Assembly (NCBI GenBank): GCA_946481275.1
Contig: CAMLMV010000062.1
Location: forward strand, 1 to 32,200
Direction: 5' to 3'
DNA from: an uncultured Massilia sp.
GTDB lineage: Bacteria > Pseudomonadota > Gammaproteobacteria > Burkholderiales > Burkholderiaceae
Length of the DNA stretch: 32,200 nucleotides
Below, piece by piece: positions 15,526 to 25,800 of this stretch (its first letter is position 1; every line of letters starts with the position of its first letter). The notes beneath the pieces were generated by a model, which saw only the letters and a program-made list of their open reading frames with translations, had not been told where the DNA came from and did not search any database. The position numbers were made by a program, and so were the translations under genes.

Positions 15526-16889
15526 TGCTCGACTTTCCCCGAACGGCGGCCGATGCCTTCGTAGACGAGGCCGGCGGCGCCGAAGGCGTCCGGATCGTAG
15601 ATGTTACGACCGTCGAACACGGCCTTCAGTTTCAGGTTCTCGGCCAGGAACGGCAGGTCCGGCGCGCGGAATTCCTTCCATTCCGTGACCAGCACGAGCA
15701 CGTCCGCGCCTTCGACGGCCTGTTTGGCCGACTCGACGATGCGCAGGCGGGTATTGCACAGCGCTTCGCCATGGTCGGCCACCAGGACACGCTTCGCTTC
15801 CGTGCTGGCGACCGGGTCGTACGCGACCACGTTGGCGCCCGCGTCGAACAGCGACTTGATCAGGATGCGGCTCGGCGCTTCGCGCATGTCGTCCGTGTTC
15901 GGCTTGAACGACAGGCCCCACAGGGCGATCGTCTTGCCGTTCAGGTTGCTCTCGCCGCCGAAGAAGCGCACCAGCTTCGTGAACAGCACGTTCTTCTGTT
16001 CCTCGTTGACCTTCTCGGTTGCGGTCAGCAGGTGCAGCTGCTTCTGGTGGTCGGATGCCGTCTTGATCAGCGCCTTGACGTCTTTCGGGAAGCAGGAACC
16101 GCCATAGCCCATGCCGGCGTACAAAAAGTCCGGGCCGATGCGCGGGTCCATGCCGATGCCCAGGCGCACGGCCTCGATGTCGGCGCCCAGCAGTTCGGAC
16201 AGGTTCGCCAGCTCGTTCATGAAGCTGATGCGGGTGGCCAGCATCGCGTTCGCCGCGTACTTCGTCAGCTCGGCGCTGCGGATGTCCATCTCGACGAATT
16301 TCTCGTGGTTGCGGCTGAACGGCGCGTACAGCTGGCGCATCTGCTTGCCGGCGTCGGCATCGTCGAAGCCGACCACGATGCGGTCCGGCTTCATGAAGTC
16401 GTCGATCGCGGCGCCTTCTTTCAGGAATTCGGGGTTGCTGACGACGTGGAACGCGACGTTCACACCGCGTTTCTCCAGTTCGCCCGCGATGGCGCGTTTC
16501 ACTTTTTCCGCGGTGCCGACGGGCACGGTCGACTTGTCGACGATCACGGCCGGCTTCGTCAGGCGCTCGCCGATGCTGCGCGCGGCCGACAGGATGTGCG
16601 TCAGGTCGGCGCTGCCGTCTTCGTCCGGCGGCGTACCGACGGCCAGGAAGATGATGTCGGCATGGCTGACGGCGTCGTCGTAGTTCGACGAGAACAGCAG
16701 GCGGCCGGCGGCCGCGTTGCGCTGGACGAGGCTGTCCAGGCCCGGTTCGTGGATCGGAATGATCCCGTCCTTCAACATCGTGATCTTGCGCGTATCGACG
16801 TCCAGGCACAGTACGGTATTACCGACGTCGGCGAAGCAGGCGCCAGACACCAGTCCGACGTAACCAGTCCCGATAACTGAAATTTTCAT
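15522..16889 (-). CDS. ugd: UDP-glucose 6-dehydrogenase
   Basis: Predicted protein of 455 residues, the common length for the enzyme that oxidises UDP-glucose twice with NAD to UDP-glucuronate. The N-terminal NAD site is GTGYVGLV (7-14). The catalytic cysteine is C266 in [21 protein letters not shown] binds substrate and K210 of [11 protein letters not shown] belongs to the active site. The C-terminal UDP-binding domain contains [16 protein letters not shown]. It heads the three-gene operon and overlaps the epimerase at an ATGA. The upstream 256 bp separate it from a divergent glycosyltransferase, so both promoters must lie there; I could not pick a good promoter for ugd. Confidence 0.96.
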   Translation of the reverse strand: MKISVIGTGYVGLVSGACFADVGNTVLCLDVDTRKITMLKDGIIPIHEPGLDSLVQRNAAAGRLLFSSNYDDAVSHADIIFLAVGTPPDEDGSADLTHILSAARSIGERLTKPAVIVDKSTVPVGTAEKVKRAIAGELEKRGVNVAFHVVSNPEFLKEGAAIDDFMKPDRIVVGFDDADAGKQMRQLYAPFSRNHEKFVEMDIRSAELTKYAANAMLATRISFMNELANLSELLGADIEAVRLGIGMDPRIGPDFLYAGMGYGGSCFPKDVKALIKTASDHQKQLHLLTATEKVNEEQKNVLFTKLVRFFGGESNLNGKTIALWGLSFKPNTDDMREAPSRILIKSLFDAGANVVAYDPVASTEAKRVLVADHGEALCNTRLRIVESAKQAVEGADVLVLVTEWKEFRAPDLPFLAENLKLKAVFDGRNIYDPDAFGAAGLVYEGIGRRSGKVEQ

Positions 16890-17074
16890 GATCTTCTACA
16901 GATTGAGGTAAGGGACCATGGGACGCCCGGCGCTGCATGCCGGTTCGCCTCATGAGGGAGCGGGCCGGAGGACTTGCCGCCGGACTAATAACTAGACGAA
17001 TTTATCACAGATTTCTGACGAGCACGCTACACGTTTGCTTTTTTGCTATTAAACTGGCGCACGTTCCTCCGGAA

Positions 17075-17103
17075 CAGACAAGTATTGCAATCTATTACAT
17101 AAT
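17075..17103 (+). promoter_or_regulatory. Candidate sigma-70 promoter for the glycosyltransferase
   Basis: CATAAT (17098-17103, 5/6) is preceded by a 17-bp spacer and CAGACA (17075-17080, 4/6). It lies in the AT-rich part of the ugd/glycosyltransferase divergent region, about 43 bp before the ATG at 17146. Confidence 0.4.
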
Positions 17104-17145
17104 AGATGCTACGCTCTGCACCACTCCGCCTTGCGCACATCGTCG

Positions 17146-18351
17146 ATGAAGCTCCTTACATTCAGTTCCCTCTTCCCGAACACGGTCAAACCCAGCCACG
17201 GCATCTTTGTCGAGACCCGTTTGCGCTACCTGCTCGCCAGCGGCCAGGTCGAATCGAAGGTCGTCGCGCCCGTGCCCTGGTTCCCGTCGCAGCACCCGCG
17301 GTTCGGCGACTACGCGGCCTTTTCCAAGGTGCCGGCCACGGAAACCCGCTACGACATCGACGTCACGCACCCCCGCTACCTCGTCATTCCGAAAGTCGGG
17401 ATGACGGCGGCGCCGTGGCTGATGGCCCAGGCCTGCAAGAAAGAGATCGGGCGCATCATCGACGAGGGCTACGACTTCGACGTCATCGACGCACACTATT
17501 TTTATCCGGACGGCGTCGCCGCAGTGATGCTGGGCAAGTATTTCAACAAGCCCGTCGTCATCACGGCCCGCGGTACCGACATTAACCTGATTCCACAGTT
17601 CACGCTGCCGAGAAAGCAACTGATGTGGGCGGCAAACAACGCCGCCGGCATGATCACGGTGTGCCAGGCGCTGCGCGAAGAGATGATCGGCCTCGGCATT
17701 CCGGGCGACCGCATCGTGTCGCTGCGCAACGGCGTCGACCTGCAGCGCTTCGTCCCGATGGACCGCGCGGCCGCGCGCGCCCAGCTGGGCATCGACGGGT
17801 TCACGGTGATTTCCGTCGGCGTGCTCGACCCGCGCAAGGCGCACGATCTCACGATCGGCGCGCTGCCGATGTTGCCGGACGTGAAACTCCTCATTGCCGG
17901 CATCGGCCCGGAGCGCAAGAAGCTGGAAGCGCTGGCGGCCAGCCTGGGCGTGGCCGACCGCGTCAAATTCCTCGGCGCCGTGCCCCAAACCGAGCTCAAG
18001 CATTACTACAACGCGGCCGATGCGATGATCCTCGCGTCCAGCCGCGAAGGCTGGGCCAACGTGCTGCTGGAGTCCATGGCCTGCGGCACGCCGGTCGTCG
18101 CGTCGAACGTGTGGGGCACGCCGGAAGTCGTGGCCAGGCCGGAAGCGGGCGTGCTGATGAAGGAGCGCACGGCGAAAGGCATCGCGGAGGCGCTGACGGA
18201 ACTGCGCCGCAGCTACCCGGACCACGCCGCCACCCGCCGTTATGCCGAAGGTTTCAGCTGGGACGACACGACCAATGGCCAGCTGACGTTGTTTTCGCGC
18301 ATCATTAACAGCCGCGGCTCCTTGCCCGCGGGCAAGCGCGCCGTCGCCTGA
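17146..18351 (+). CDS. GT4-family glycosyltransferase
   Basis: Predicted protein of 401 residues. The ATG at 17146 is taken because the family N-terminus (MKLLTFSSLFPN) begins there, though no clear ribosome binding site is visible; a TTG five codons upstream is possible. The fold is GT-B: an N-terminal acceptor domain with a glycine-rich entry (NTVKPSHGIFVE) and ARGTDIN, then a C-terminal nucleotide-sugar domain from about residue 210. The retaining GT4 signature is E301-x7-E309 in SREGWANVLLESMACGTPVV. It is divergent from the UDP-sugar operon, so UDP-glucuronate, UDP-galacturonate or UDP-xylose are natural donor candidates, but the sequence does not fix donor or acceptor. It is cytoplasmic or membrane-peripheral; no transmembrane segment is evident. 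Confidence 0.87.
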   Translation: MKLLTFSSLFPNTVKPSHGIFVETRLRYLLASGQVESKVVAPVPWFPSQHPRFGDYAAFSKVPATETRYDIDVTHPRYLVIPKVGMTAAPWLMAQACKKEIGRIIDEGYDFDVIDAHYFYPDGVAAVMLGKYFNKPVVITARGTDINLIPQFTLPRKQLMWAANNAAGMITVCQALREEMIGLGIPGDRIVSLRNGVDLQRFVPMDRAAARAQLGIDGFTVISVGVLDPRKAHDLTIGALPMLPDVKLLIAGIGPERKKLEALAASLGVADRVKFLGAVPQTELKHYYNAADAMILASSREGWANVLLESMACGTPVVASNVWGTPEVVARPEAGVLMKERTAKGIAEALTELRRSYPDHAATRRYAEGFSWDDTTNGQLTLFSRIINSRGSLPAGKRAVA

Positions 18352-18432
18352 CGGCATTCCCGCGCGTTCGGGCGTCGCACCCCGGCCGCGGGACGGTTAT
18401 ACTGGACCGCAGTCCCCTTTCGCCCATCGCCC

Positions 18433-19860
18433 ATGCGCTCCAGCTTCAAGAACGTCGCCCTCGTCACACTCGGTGTGATCCTCGGGGTCGGCGTCACGAT
18501 GCAATACTCGGCCCTGGCCCACAAGCCGGTGGACGGCATGCCCATCGAGGGCCTGCACCAGCTGGCGCATGCCTACAACACGATCAAGGCCGATTACGTC
18601 GAGCCCGTGGAAGACCGCAAGCTCCTCACACAGGCCGTTTCCGGCATGGTGGGCGCGCTCGACCCGCACTCGGCCTACCTGGACCGCAAGGCCTACCGCG
18701 AACTGCGCGAAGGGACCGAAGGAAAATTCGTCGGCCTGGGCATCGAGATCAACCAGAGCGAGGAAGGCTATATCCGCATCGTCACCCCGATCGAGGATGC
18801 GCCGGCCGCCCGCGCCGGCATCCAGGCGGGCGATCTGATCACGCACATCGATGGCGCGGCGGTGAAGGACATGGACCTCGACGAGGCCATCAAGCGCATG
18901 CGCGGCGAGCCGCGCACGAAGGTCGTGCTCACGGTGCAGCGCAAGGATGCCGCGGCGCCGCTGTCGTTCACGATCGTGCGCGACGAGATCGTGCAAAAAA
19001 GCGTGAAAGGCAGGATCGTCGCGCCCGGCTACGCATGGGTGCGCGTATCGCAGTTCCAGGAACCGACCGTCGAGGATCTCGCCAATAAACTGGCCGCGCT
19101 GGCGCGCGAGGAGCCGGACCTGAAAGGCCTTGTGCTCGACCTGCGCAACGACCCGGGCGGCCTGCTGCAGGGCGCGATTGGCGTCTCCGCCGCGTTCCTG
19201 CCGAAGAATGCCGAGATCGTCTCGACGAATGGGCAGCTGGAGGATTCGAAGGCCCGCTTCTACGGCAGCCCCGAGTACTACCTGCTCAGCCGCGGCAACG
19301 ATCCACTCGACAAGGTGCCGGACCTGTATAAAACGATCCCGATGGTCGTGCTCGTGAACACGGGCTCGGCATCGGCGTCGGAAATCGTCGCGGGCGCCCT
19401 GCAGGACCACAAGCGTGCCGCCATCGTCGGCAGCCGGACGTTCGGCAAGGGGTCCGTGCAGACGATCCGCCCGCTGGCCGGCGACACCGCGGTGAAACTG
19501 ACGACGGCGCGCTACTACACGCCCAGCGGCCGCTCGATCCAGGCGCGCGGCATCGTGCCCGACATCCCCGTCGACGAGAACGCCGACGGCGACGGCCTGA
19601 ACGCCCTGCGCATGCGCGAAGCCGACCTGCGGCACCACCTCGAGAACGACACCAGCCGCGCGGCCGAGGATATGACGAACCACGACGACATCGAGGAACA
19701 GATGCGCATCCTCGCGCTCGCCCGCACCCGCAAGCCGCTCGAATTCGGCAGCGCCGACGATTTTCAATTGACCCAGGCGCTGCACCATTTGCAGGGTCTG
19801 CCGGTGCAGTTGTCCAAACGCGCGACACCCCCCGCCTCGCTCGCCCAACAGGCCCATTAA
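18433..19860 (+). CDS. S41-family C-terminal processing peptidase (CtpA/Prc type)
   Basis: Predicted protein of 475 residues. A hydrophobic N-terminal segment (about 7-28) gives export as a membrane anchor or signal. A PDZ domain follows (about 93-172, with GLGIEI and ARAGIQAGDLITHIDG). The protease core has LDLRNDPGGLL (235-245) and a Ser/Lys dyad, S314 in GSASASE and K339 in TFGKGSVQT, with the 25-residue separation of characterised family members. Such enzymes trim or degrade periplasmic proteins from the C-terminus. The tail after about residue 400 is charged and variable. It is 81 bp after the glycosyltransferase; TATACT at 18398-18403 may be its own -10, though the -35 is poor. Confidence 0.92.
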   Translation: MRSSFKNVALVTLGVILGVGVTMQYSALAHKPVDGMPIEGLHQLAHAYNTIKADYVEPVEDRKLLTQAVSGMVGALDPHSAYLDRKAYRELREGTEGKFVGLGIEINQSEEGYIRIVTPIEDAPAARAGIQAGDLITHIDGAAVKDMDLDEAIKRMRGEPRTKVVLTVQRKDAAAPLSFTIVRDEIVQKSVKGRIVAPGYAWVRVSQFQEPTVEDLANKLAALAREEPDLKGLVLDLRNDPGGLLQGAIGVSAAFLPKNAEIVSTNGQLEDSKARFYGSPEYYLLSRGNDPLDKVPDLYKTIPMVVLVNTGSASASEIVAGALQDHKRAAIVGSRTFGKGSVQTIRPLAGDTAVKLTTARYYTPSGRSIQARGIVPDIPVDENADGDGLNALRMREADLRHHLENDTSRAAEDMTNHDDIEEQMRILALARTRKPLEFGSADDFQLTQALHHLQGLPVQLSKRATPPASLAQQAH

Positions 19861-19885
19861 CGCCATCGGTACGATTGTGTAGAAT
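19857..19885 (+). promoter_or_regulatory. Candidate promoter for the KAS III-like gene
   Basis: TAGAAT (19880-19885, 5/6) follows TTAACG (19857-19862, 4/6) at a 17-bp spacer. The -35 overlaps the stop codon of the S41 peptidase gene; the predicted leader is about 42 nt. Confidence 0.42.
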
Positions 19886-19933
19886 CGCCTGCTTCGGCAG
19901 TGTTGCCACCGTTATTGTTCAAGAAAGTCAAGC

Positions 19934-21055
19934 ATGAAATCTGTCGTCATCAGCGGCACCGGCCTGTTCACGCCACCGAATTCCATTTCCAACGATGAGC
20001 TGGTGACGGCCTTCAACCAGTACGTCGAGCTGTTCAACGCGGAGCACGCGGATAAAATCGCGGCCGGCGAGATCACCGCGCTGGAACCGTCCAGCAGCGC
20101 CTTCATCGAAAAAGCGTCGGGCATCAAGTCGCGCCACGTGATGGAAAAGGAAGGCATTCTCGATCCGGCCCACATGACGCCGCGCATCAAGGAGCGCGCC
20201 GACGAGGAACTGTCGCTGCAGGCCGAGATCTGCGTGGCCGCCGCGCGCCAGGCCCTCGCCCGCGCGGGCCGCACGCCGGCCGACATCGACATGGTCCTCG
20301 TCGCCGCCAGCAACATGCAGCGCGCCTACCCGGCCATGGCCGTCGAGGTGCAGGACGCCCTCGGCATCGAGGGCTACGGTTTCGACATGAACGTGGCCTG
20401 CTCGTCCGCCACGTTCGCGATCCAGACCGCGGCCGCCGCCGTCCAGACGGGCCAGGCGCGCGCCGTGCTCGTGCTCGATCCGGAAATCACGAGCGCCCAC
20501 CTGAACTTCCGCGACCGCGACAGCCATTTCATCTTCGGCGACGCCTGCACCGCGATGGTCATCGAAGCGGCCGACACGGCCACGAGCGAACACCAGTTCG
20601 AGATCCTCGATTCGAAACTGAAGACGAAGTTCTCGAACAATATTCGCAACAACTTCGGCTTCATGAACCGCTTCGACGAAGACGGCGTCGGCCAGCCGGA
20701 CAAGCTGTTCCGCCAGCAGGGCCGCAAGGTGTTCAAGGAAGTGTGCCCGATGGCGGCCGCGATGATCCGCGACACGGTCGAAGGCGCGGGCCTCCAGATC
20801 GGGGACATCTCCCGCTTCTGGCTGCACCAGGCGAACCTGAGCATGAACCAGCTGATCGTGCGCACGCTGCTGGGCCGCGACGCCACGCCGGAAGAAGCCC
20901 CGGTGATCCTCGACCGTTACGCGAACACGTCGTCGGCCGGTTCGATCATCGCGTTCCACTCGCACCAGGACGACCTGCCCAGCGGTGCCAACGGCGTCAT
21001 CTGTTCATTCGGCGCCGGCTATTCGATCGGCTGCGTTGTCGTGCGTAAGAAATAG
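19934..21055 (+). CDS. 3-oxoacyl-ACP synthase III (FabH)-like condensing enzyme
   Basis: Predicted protein of 373 residues, longer than classical FabH (about 320). The thiolase-fold triad is complete: C156 in NVACSSATF, H298 in WLHQANLSMNQ and N331 in RYANTSSAGS. Instead of the first catalytic-loop spacing of FabH there is an insertion near residues 35-90. This length and the N-terminus (SGTGLFTPPNSISNDELV) recall the Pseudomonas PA3286-type enzymes reported to condense medium-chain acyl-CoA with malonyl-ACP. The acyl donor here is therefore uncertain. It does not lie in a fab cluster; the flanks are a protease gene and a small hydrophilic protein, so it is probably transcribed on its own. 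Confidence 0.87.
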   Translation: MKSVVISGTGLFTPPNSISNDELVTAFNQYVELFNAEHADKIAAGEITALEPSSSAFIEKASGIKSRHVMEKEGILDPAHMTPRIKERADEELSLQAEICVAAARQALARAGRTPADIDMVLVAASNMQRAYPAMAVEVQDALGIEGYGFDMNVACSSATFAIQTAAAAVQTGQARAVLVLDPEITSAHLNFRDRDSHFIFGDACTAMVIEAADTATSEHQFEILDSKLKTKFSNNIRNNFGFMNRFDEDGVGQPDKLFRQQGRKVFKEVCPMAAAMIRDTVEGAGLQIGDISRFWLHQANLSMNQLIVRTLLGRDATPEEAPVILDRYANTSSAGSIIAFHSHQDDLPSGANGVICSFGAGYSIGCVVVRKK

Positions 21056-21183
21056 AGGGGCATTCCGTGCCCACACGCAATGTGGTAGTTCCAGTCCTAC
21101 ACGGGTGCGCTCCCTCTTCCTCTGGAATAGCGCGTTCCCCGCGCGCATGATCTTCCTGTCAGCGCAGCTCACAGGAGGATCAA

Positions 21184-21660
21184 ATGTCGAAACAAAAAGG
21201 ACCGGACACCACGCATTCGCGCGGCATCGCCAAGGAAAAAAACGTTCCCGTCGCGGAAGGCAGCCAGCAGCCGCGCGCACCGGGCTGGGTGGCGCCGGGC
21301 GGGGCCAACGTCCAGTCGGCCAATATCGAACAGCAGGGCGCGTCGCTGCGCGCCCGCGGCTCGCTGCAAGGCAGTATCGATGAGAACCTGGGCAGCCAGC
21401 GCGGCGGCCCGGGCGCCCAGCAGGCCGGCTGGAGCGCCCGCCAGAGCGGCCAGCGCATGCAGGCACGGGGCGAGGAAGACCGCCTGAACGCGTCGCGCCA
21501 GTCGGGCTACGGCGGCATGGAACAGCAGCAGAAAGGCGGCTCGCTGGAATCCTCGACGGGGTCCCGGCAGAGCGACCTCAACACGCCGCGCCAGGGTGAC
21601 CAGGCGGCACAACCGGCGTCGGACTCCCGCAGCAGGAAGAGCAAGAAACGCGGCAGCTAG
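21184..21660 (+). CDS. Small hydrophilic low-complexity protein of unknown function
   Basis: Predicted protein of 158 residues with an exceptionally strong ribosome binding site (AGGAGG, six bases before the ATG). No signal peptide, membrane segment or known domain is visible. Composition is dominated by Gln, Gly, Ser, Arg and Ala, with hardly any hydrophobic residues and no Cys, so it should be disordered, in the cytoplasm, and very soluble. The C-terminus is basic (SRKSKKRGS). Features recall stress-induced hydrophilins or nucleoid-associated tails, but that is only resemblance. It sits between converging genes, 128 bp after the KAS III-like gene and 16 bp before the FadH stop. Confidence 0.75.
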   Translation: MSKQKGPDTTHSRGIAKEKNVPVAEGSQQPRAPGWVAPGGANVQSANIEQQGASLRARGSLQGSIDENLGSQRGGPGAQQAGWSARQSGQRMQARGEEDRLNASRQSGYGGMEQQQKGGSLESSTGSRQSDLNTPRQGDQAAQPASDSRSRKSKKRGS

Positions 21661-21676
21661 GTCCAGGCGGCTCGTC

Positions 21677-23779
<2,103 letters not shown>

Positions 23780-23792
23780 CTAATCGCAACGC

Positions 23793-24248
23793 TTACGCGG
23801 GATAACTCTCCGGCGTGCGCAGTTCCGCAAACTGCTCGATGCTGCCGATGCGCACCGTGATGGGATTCAGGCTCGTATGCGGCGCCAGCGAGCGCCACGC
23901 GAACTTCCACTCCTTTTCGCGCGCGTCGGAGATCGGACGGGAAAAGGCAGAGCCCAGGCGCGAGCGGATGCCGTATTCGACGGGACCGTCGATGCCGGCC
24001 CAGTTGGGCAAGGTGCGCTGGACGGCGCGGTGCAGGCGCTCGCCGAATTCTTCCGTGTTGTGGATGACGAGGCAGCTGTCGGCCGGGCCGAGGACGTCGA
24101 ACAGACCTTTGTTCCACGCCGTCGAGAACGACAAGGTCAGGAAGCCGTTCTCGGGGTGGAGCTTGAACTGGCCGGTGGACAGCGCCAGTTCCAGCTCGGC
24201 GCGCAGGCCATAGCGGTGCAGGGTGGGGGGACGTTGATAGTCGTTCAT
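23793..24248 (-). CDS. Conserved-looking protein of unknown function
   Basis: Predicted protein of 151 residues that I do not recognise. The ATG at 24248 is preceded by GAGACC. No signal peptide, membrane helix or metal motif is seen. The sequence alternates hydrophobic and charged residues as in a small globular alpha/beta protein and has several tryptophans (for example TAWNKGLFD and KEWKFAWRSL), so it looks like a real folded protein. It lies 21 bp downstream of the DUF2721 gene in the same direction, probably in one transcript, and 70 bp upstream of fadH. Confidence 0.68.
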   Translation of the reverse strand: MNDYQRPPTLHRYGLRAELELALSTGQFKLHPENGFLTLSFSTAWNKGLFDVLGPADSCLVIHNTEEFGERLHRAVQRTLPNWAGIDGPVEYGIRSRLGSAFSRPISDAREKEWKFAWRSLAPHTSLNPITVRIGSIEQFAELRTPESYPA

Positions 24249-24269
24249 GATGGTCTCGATTCGTAAAAA

Positions 24270-24716
24270 CTAGTCCGGCCGGACCGGAGCGTCGTGGCGG
24301 TGGATGCGCATGTAGCGGAACGAGACGGACACTTCGCGCAGCAGGAAAATGAAACTGGCAATCAGGGCGACCATGGCGACGACGAACATGCCGGCGATAT
24401 AGCGGTCCAGCGGCAGGTTGGTGGTATCGCCGAGGAACAGGCAGGCGATCACCACGCAGATCAGGAAGCCGCAGCCGGTGCTGGCCGTGATCGCATAATT
24501 GATCAGGCGCCAGCGCTGGTACAACACGTCGAGCTCCTCGCTGCAGTCCGGATCCGGTCCCTTGCGCAGTTCGATCTTGAGGTCGCGGGTACGGTCGATG
24601 ATGCGCGCGAGGCGGTTCATCAGTACCGTGAGCTTGGTCGCCACGCCCGTCAGCAGGAACACGGGCGCGATCGACAGCTGGATGACATGGCCGATGTCGT
24701 TGGTCTGGATATTCAT
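24270..24716 (-). CDS. DUF2721-family membrane protein
   Basis: Predicted protein of 148 residues. The N-terminal segment DIGHVIQLSIAPVFLLTGV followed by NRLARIIDRTRDL is typical of the DUF2721 family. Three hydrophobic stretches (about 9-30, 73-97 and 106-127) should cross the inner membrane, with a charged cytoplasmic or periplasmic loop (about 36-70) rich in Arg, Asp and Glu between the first and second. The family has no assigned function. The ATG at 24716 has only a weak ribosome binding site. Confidence 0.82.
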   Translation of the reverse strand: MNIQTNDIGHVIQLSIAPVFLLTGVATKLTVLMNRLARIIDRTRDLKIELRKGPDPDCSEELDVLYQRWRLINYAITASTGCGFLICVVIACLFLGDTTNLPLDRYIAGMFVVAMVALIASFIFLLREVSVSFRYMRIHRHDAPVRPD

Positions 24717-24792
24717 GCGGGTAGCTTGTCGTTATTGTAAGAAGCTGGGAACAGTGTAGCAGGCGGCGGCCTCTGTCCGGATTAACACCATT

Positions 24793-25749
24793 TCAATCGA
24801 AACGGCCGTGCCGCTTGAACTGTTCGGTGGCGGCGACGAGGGCGCGGGCAATGCCCGCTTCCAGCGCGCCGTGGCCGGCGTCCGGGATCATGCGCAGGCG
24901 CGACCCGGCCCAGGCCTGGTGCAGGCGGTACGCGGACAGCGGCGGGCAGATCACGTCGTAGCGGCCCTGCACGATCACGGCCGGCAGGTGGGAGATGCGG
25001 CCGACGTCGCGCAGCAGCTGGTCGGGCTCGAGGAAGCCGCCGTGCGCCATGTAGTGCGATTCGAGCCGGCCCACGCCCAGGTCGAGCGTGTCGGACGCGT
25101 GCTCTTCTTCCTGCGGCAGCAGGAACACGCGGCGGCCCTCGAAACGGCTCCACGCGCGCGCGGCGGGCCAGTACTGCTGCGGATCGTCGCACAGCAGGCG
25201 CTTCGTGTACGCGGTCAAGAGGTCGCCCCGTTCCTCGACGGGAATCGGCGCCACGAACTCGTCGTACAGTTCAGGATAGAACCACTGCACGCCGTACAGG
25301 AAGAATTCGATCTCGGCCGGCGTGCACAGGAAGATCCCGCGCAGGACGAAGCCGAGGCAGCGCTCGGGGTGCGCCTGCCCGTAGGCCAGCGCCAGCGTCG
25401 AGCCCCACGAGCCGCCGAACACGAGCCAGCGCTCGATGCCGAACATGGCGCGCAGGCGTTCGATGTCCTCGATGAGCAGCTGCGTCGTGTTGTTGCGCCA
25501 TTCGCCCAGCGGCGTCGACTTGCCGGCGCCGCGCTGGTCGAACAGGATCACGCGGTAGGTGGCCGGGTCGAAGAAGCGGCGGTGCTGCGGCGACAGGCCC
25601 GCGCCCGGCCCGCCGTGCAGGAACACGACGGGGATGCCGTTCGGGTTGCCCACCTCTTCCCAATAAATCGTGTGCAGGTCGTCCACGGCCAGCATGCCAT
25701 GACGGTTCGGGAGGATGGGCGGGAACAGCGACGGCGGGGTGGCGGGCAT
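24793..25749 (-). CDS. pip: Proline iminopeptidase (alpha/beta hydrolase, S33 family)
   Basis: Predicted protein of 318 residues, the standard length. The oxyanion motif HGGPGAG (45-51), nucleophile S114 in GGSWGS, acid D265 in GRYDVICPP and H293 in AGHGALE make a complete triad. Residues such as DQRGAGKSTP (71-80) and the cap-domain segment WFYPELYDEF are characteristic of prolyl aminopeptidases, which remove N-terminal proline from peptides in the cytoplasm. It stands alone, 76 bp from the DUF2721 gene and 51 bp from the PLP-enzyme gene, all on the same strand. Confidence 0.94.
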   Translation of the reverse strand: MPATPPSLFPPILPNRHGMLAVDDLHTIYWEEVGNPNGIPVVFLHGGPGAGLSPQHRRFFDPATYRVILFDQRGAGKSTPLGEWRNNTTQLLIEDIERLRAMFGIERWLVFGGSWGSTLALAYGQAHPERCLGFVLRGIFLCTPAEIEFFLYGVQWFYPELYDEFVAPIPVEERGDLLTAYTKRLLCDDPQQYWPAARAWSRFEGRRVFLLPQEEEHASDTLDLGVGRLESHYMAHGGFLEPDQLLRDVGRISHLPAVIVQGRYDVICPPLSAYRLHQAWAGSRLRMIPDAGHGALEAGIARALVAATEQFKRHGRFD

Positions 25750-25800
25750 GATCGGTCAGCGAAAAAACGACAACCGATTGTAGCGTACCGCCCGGCCATT

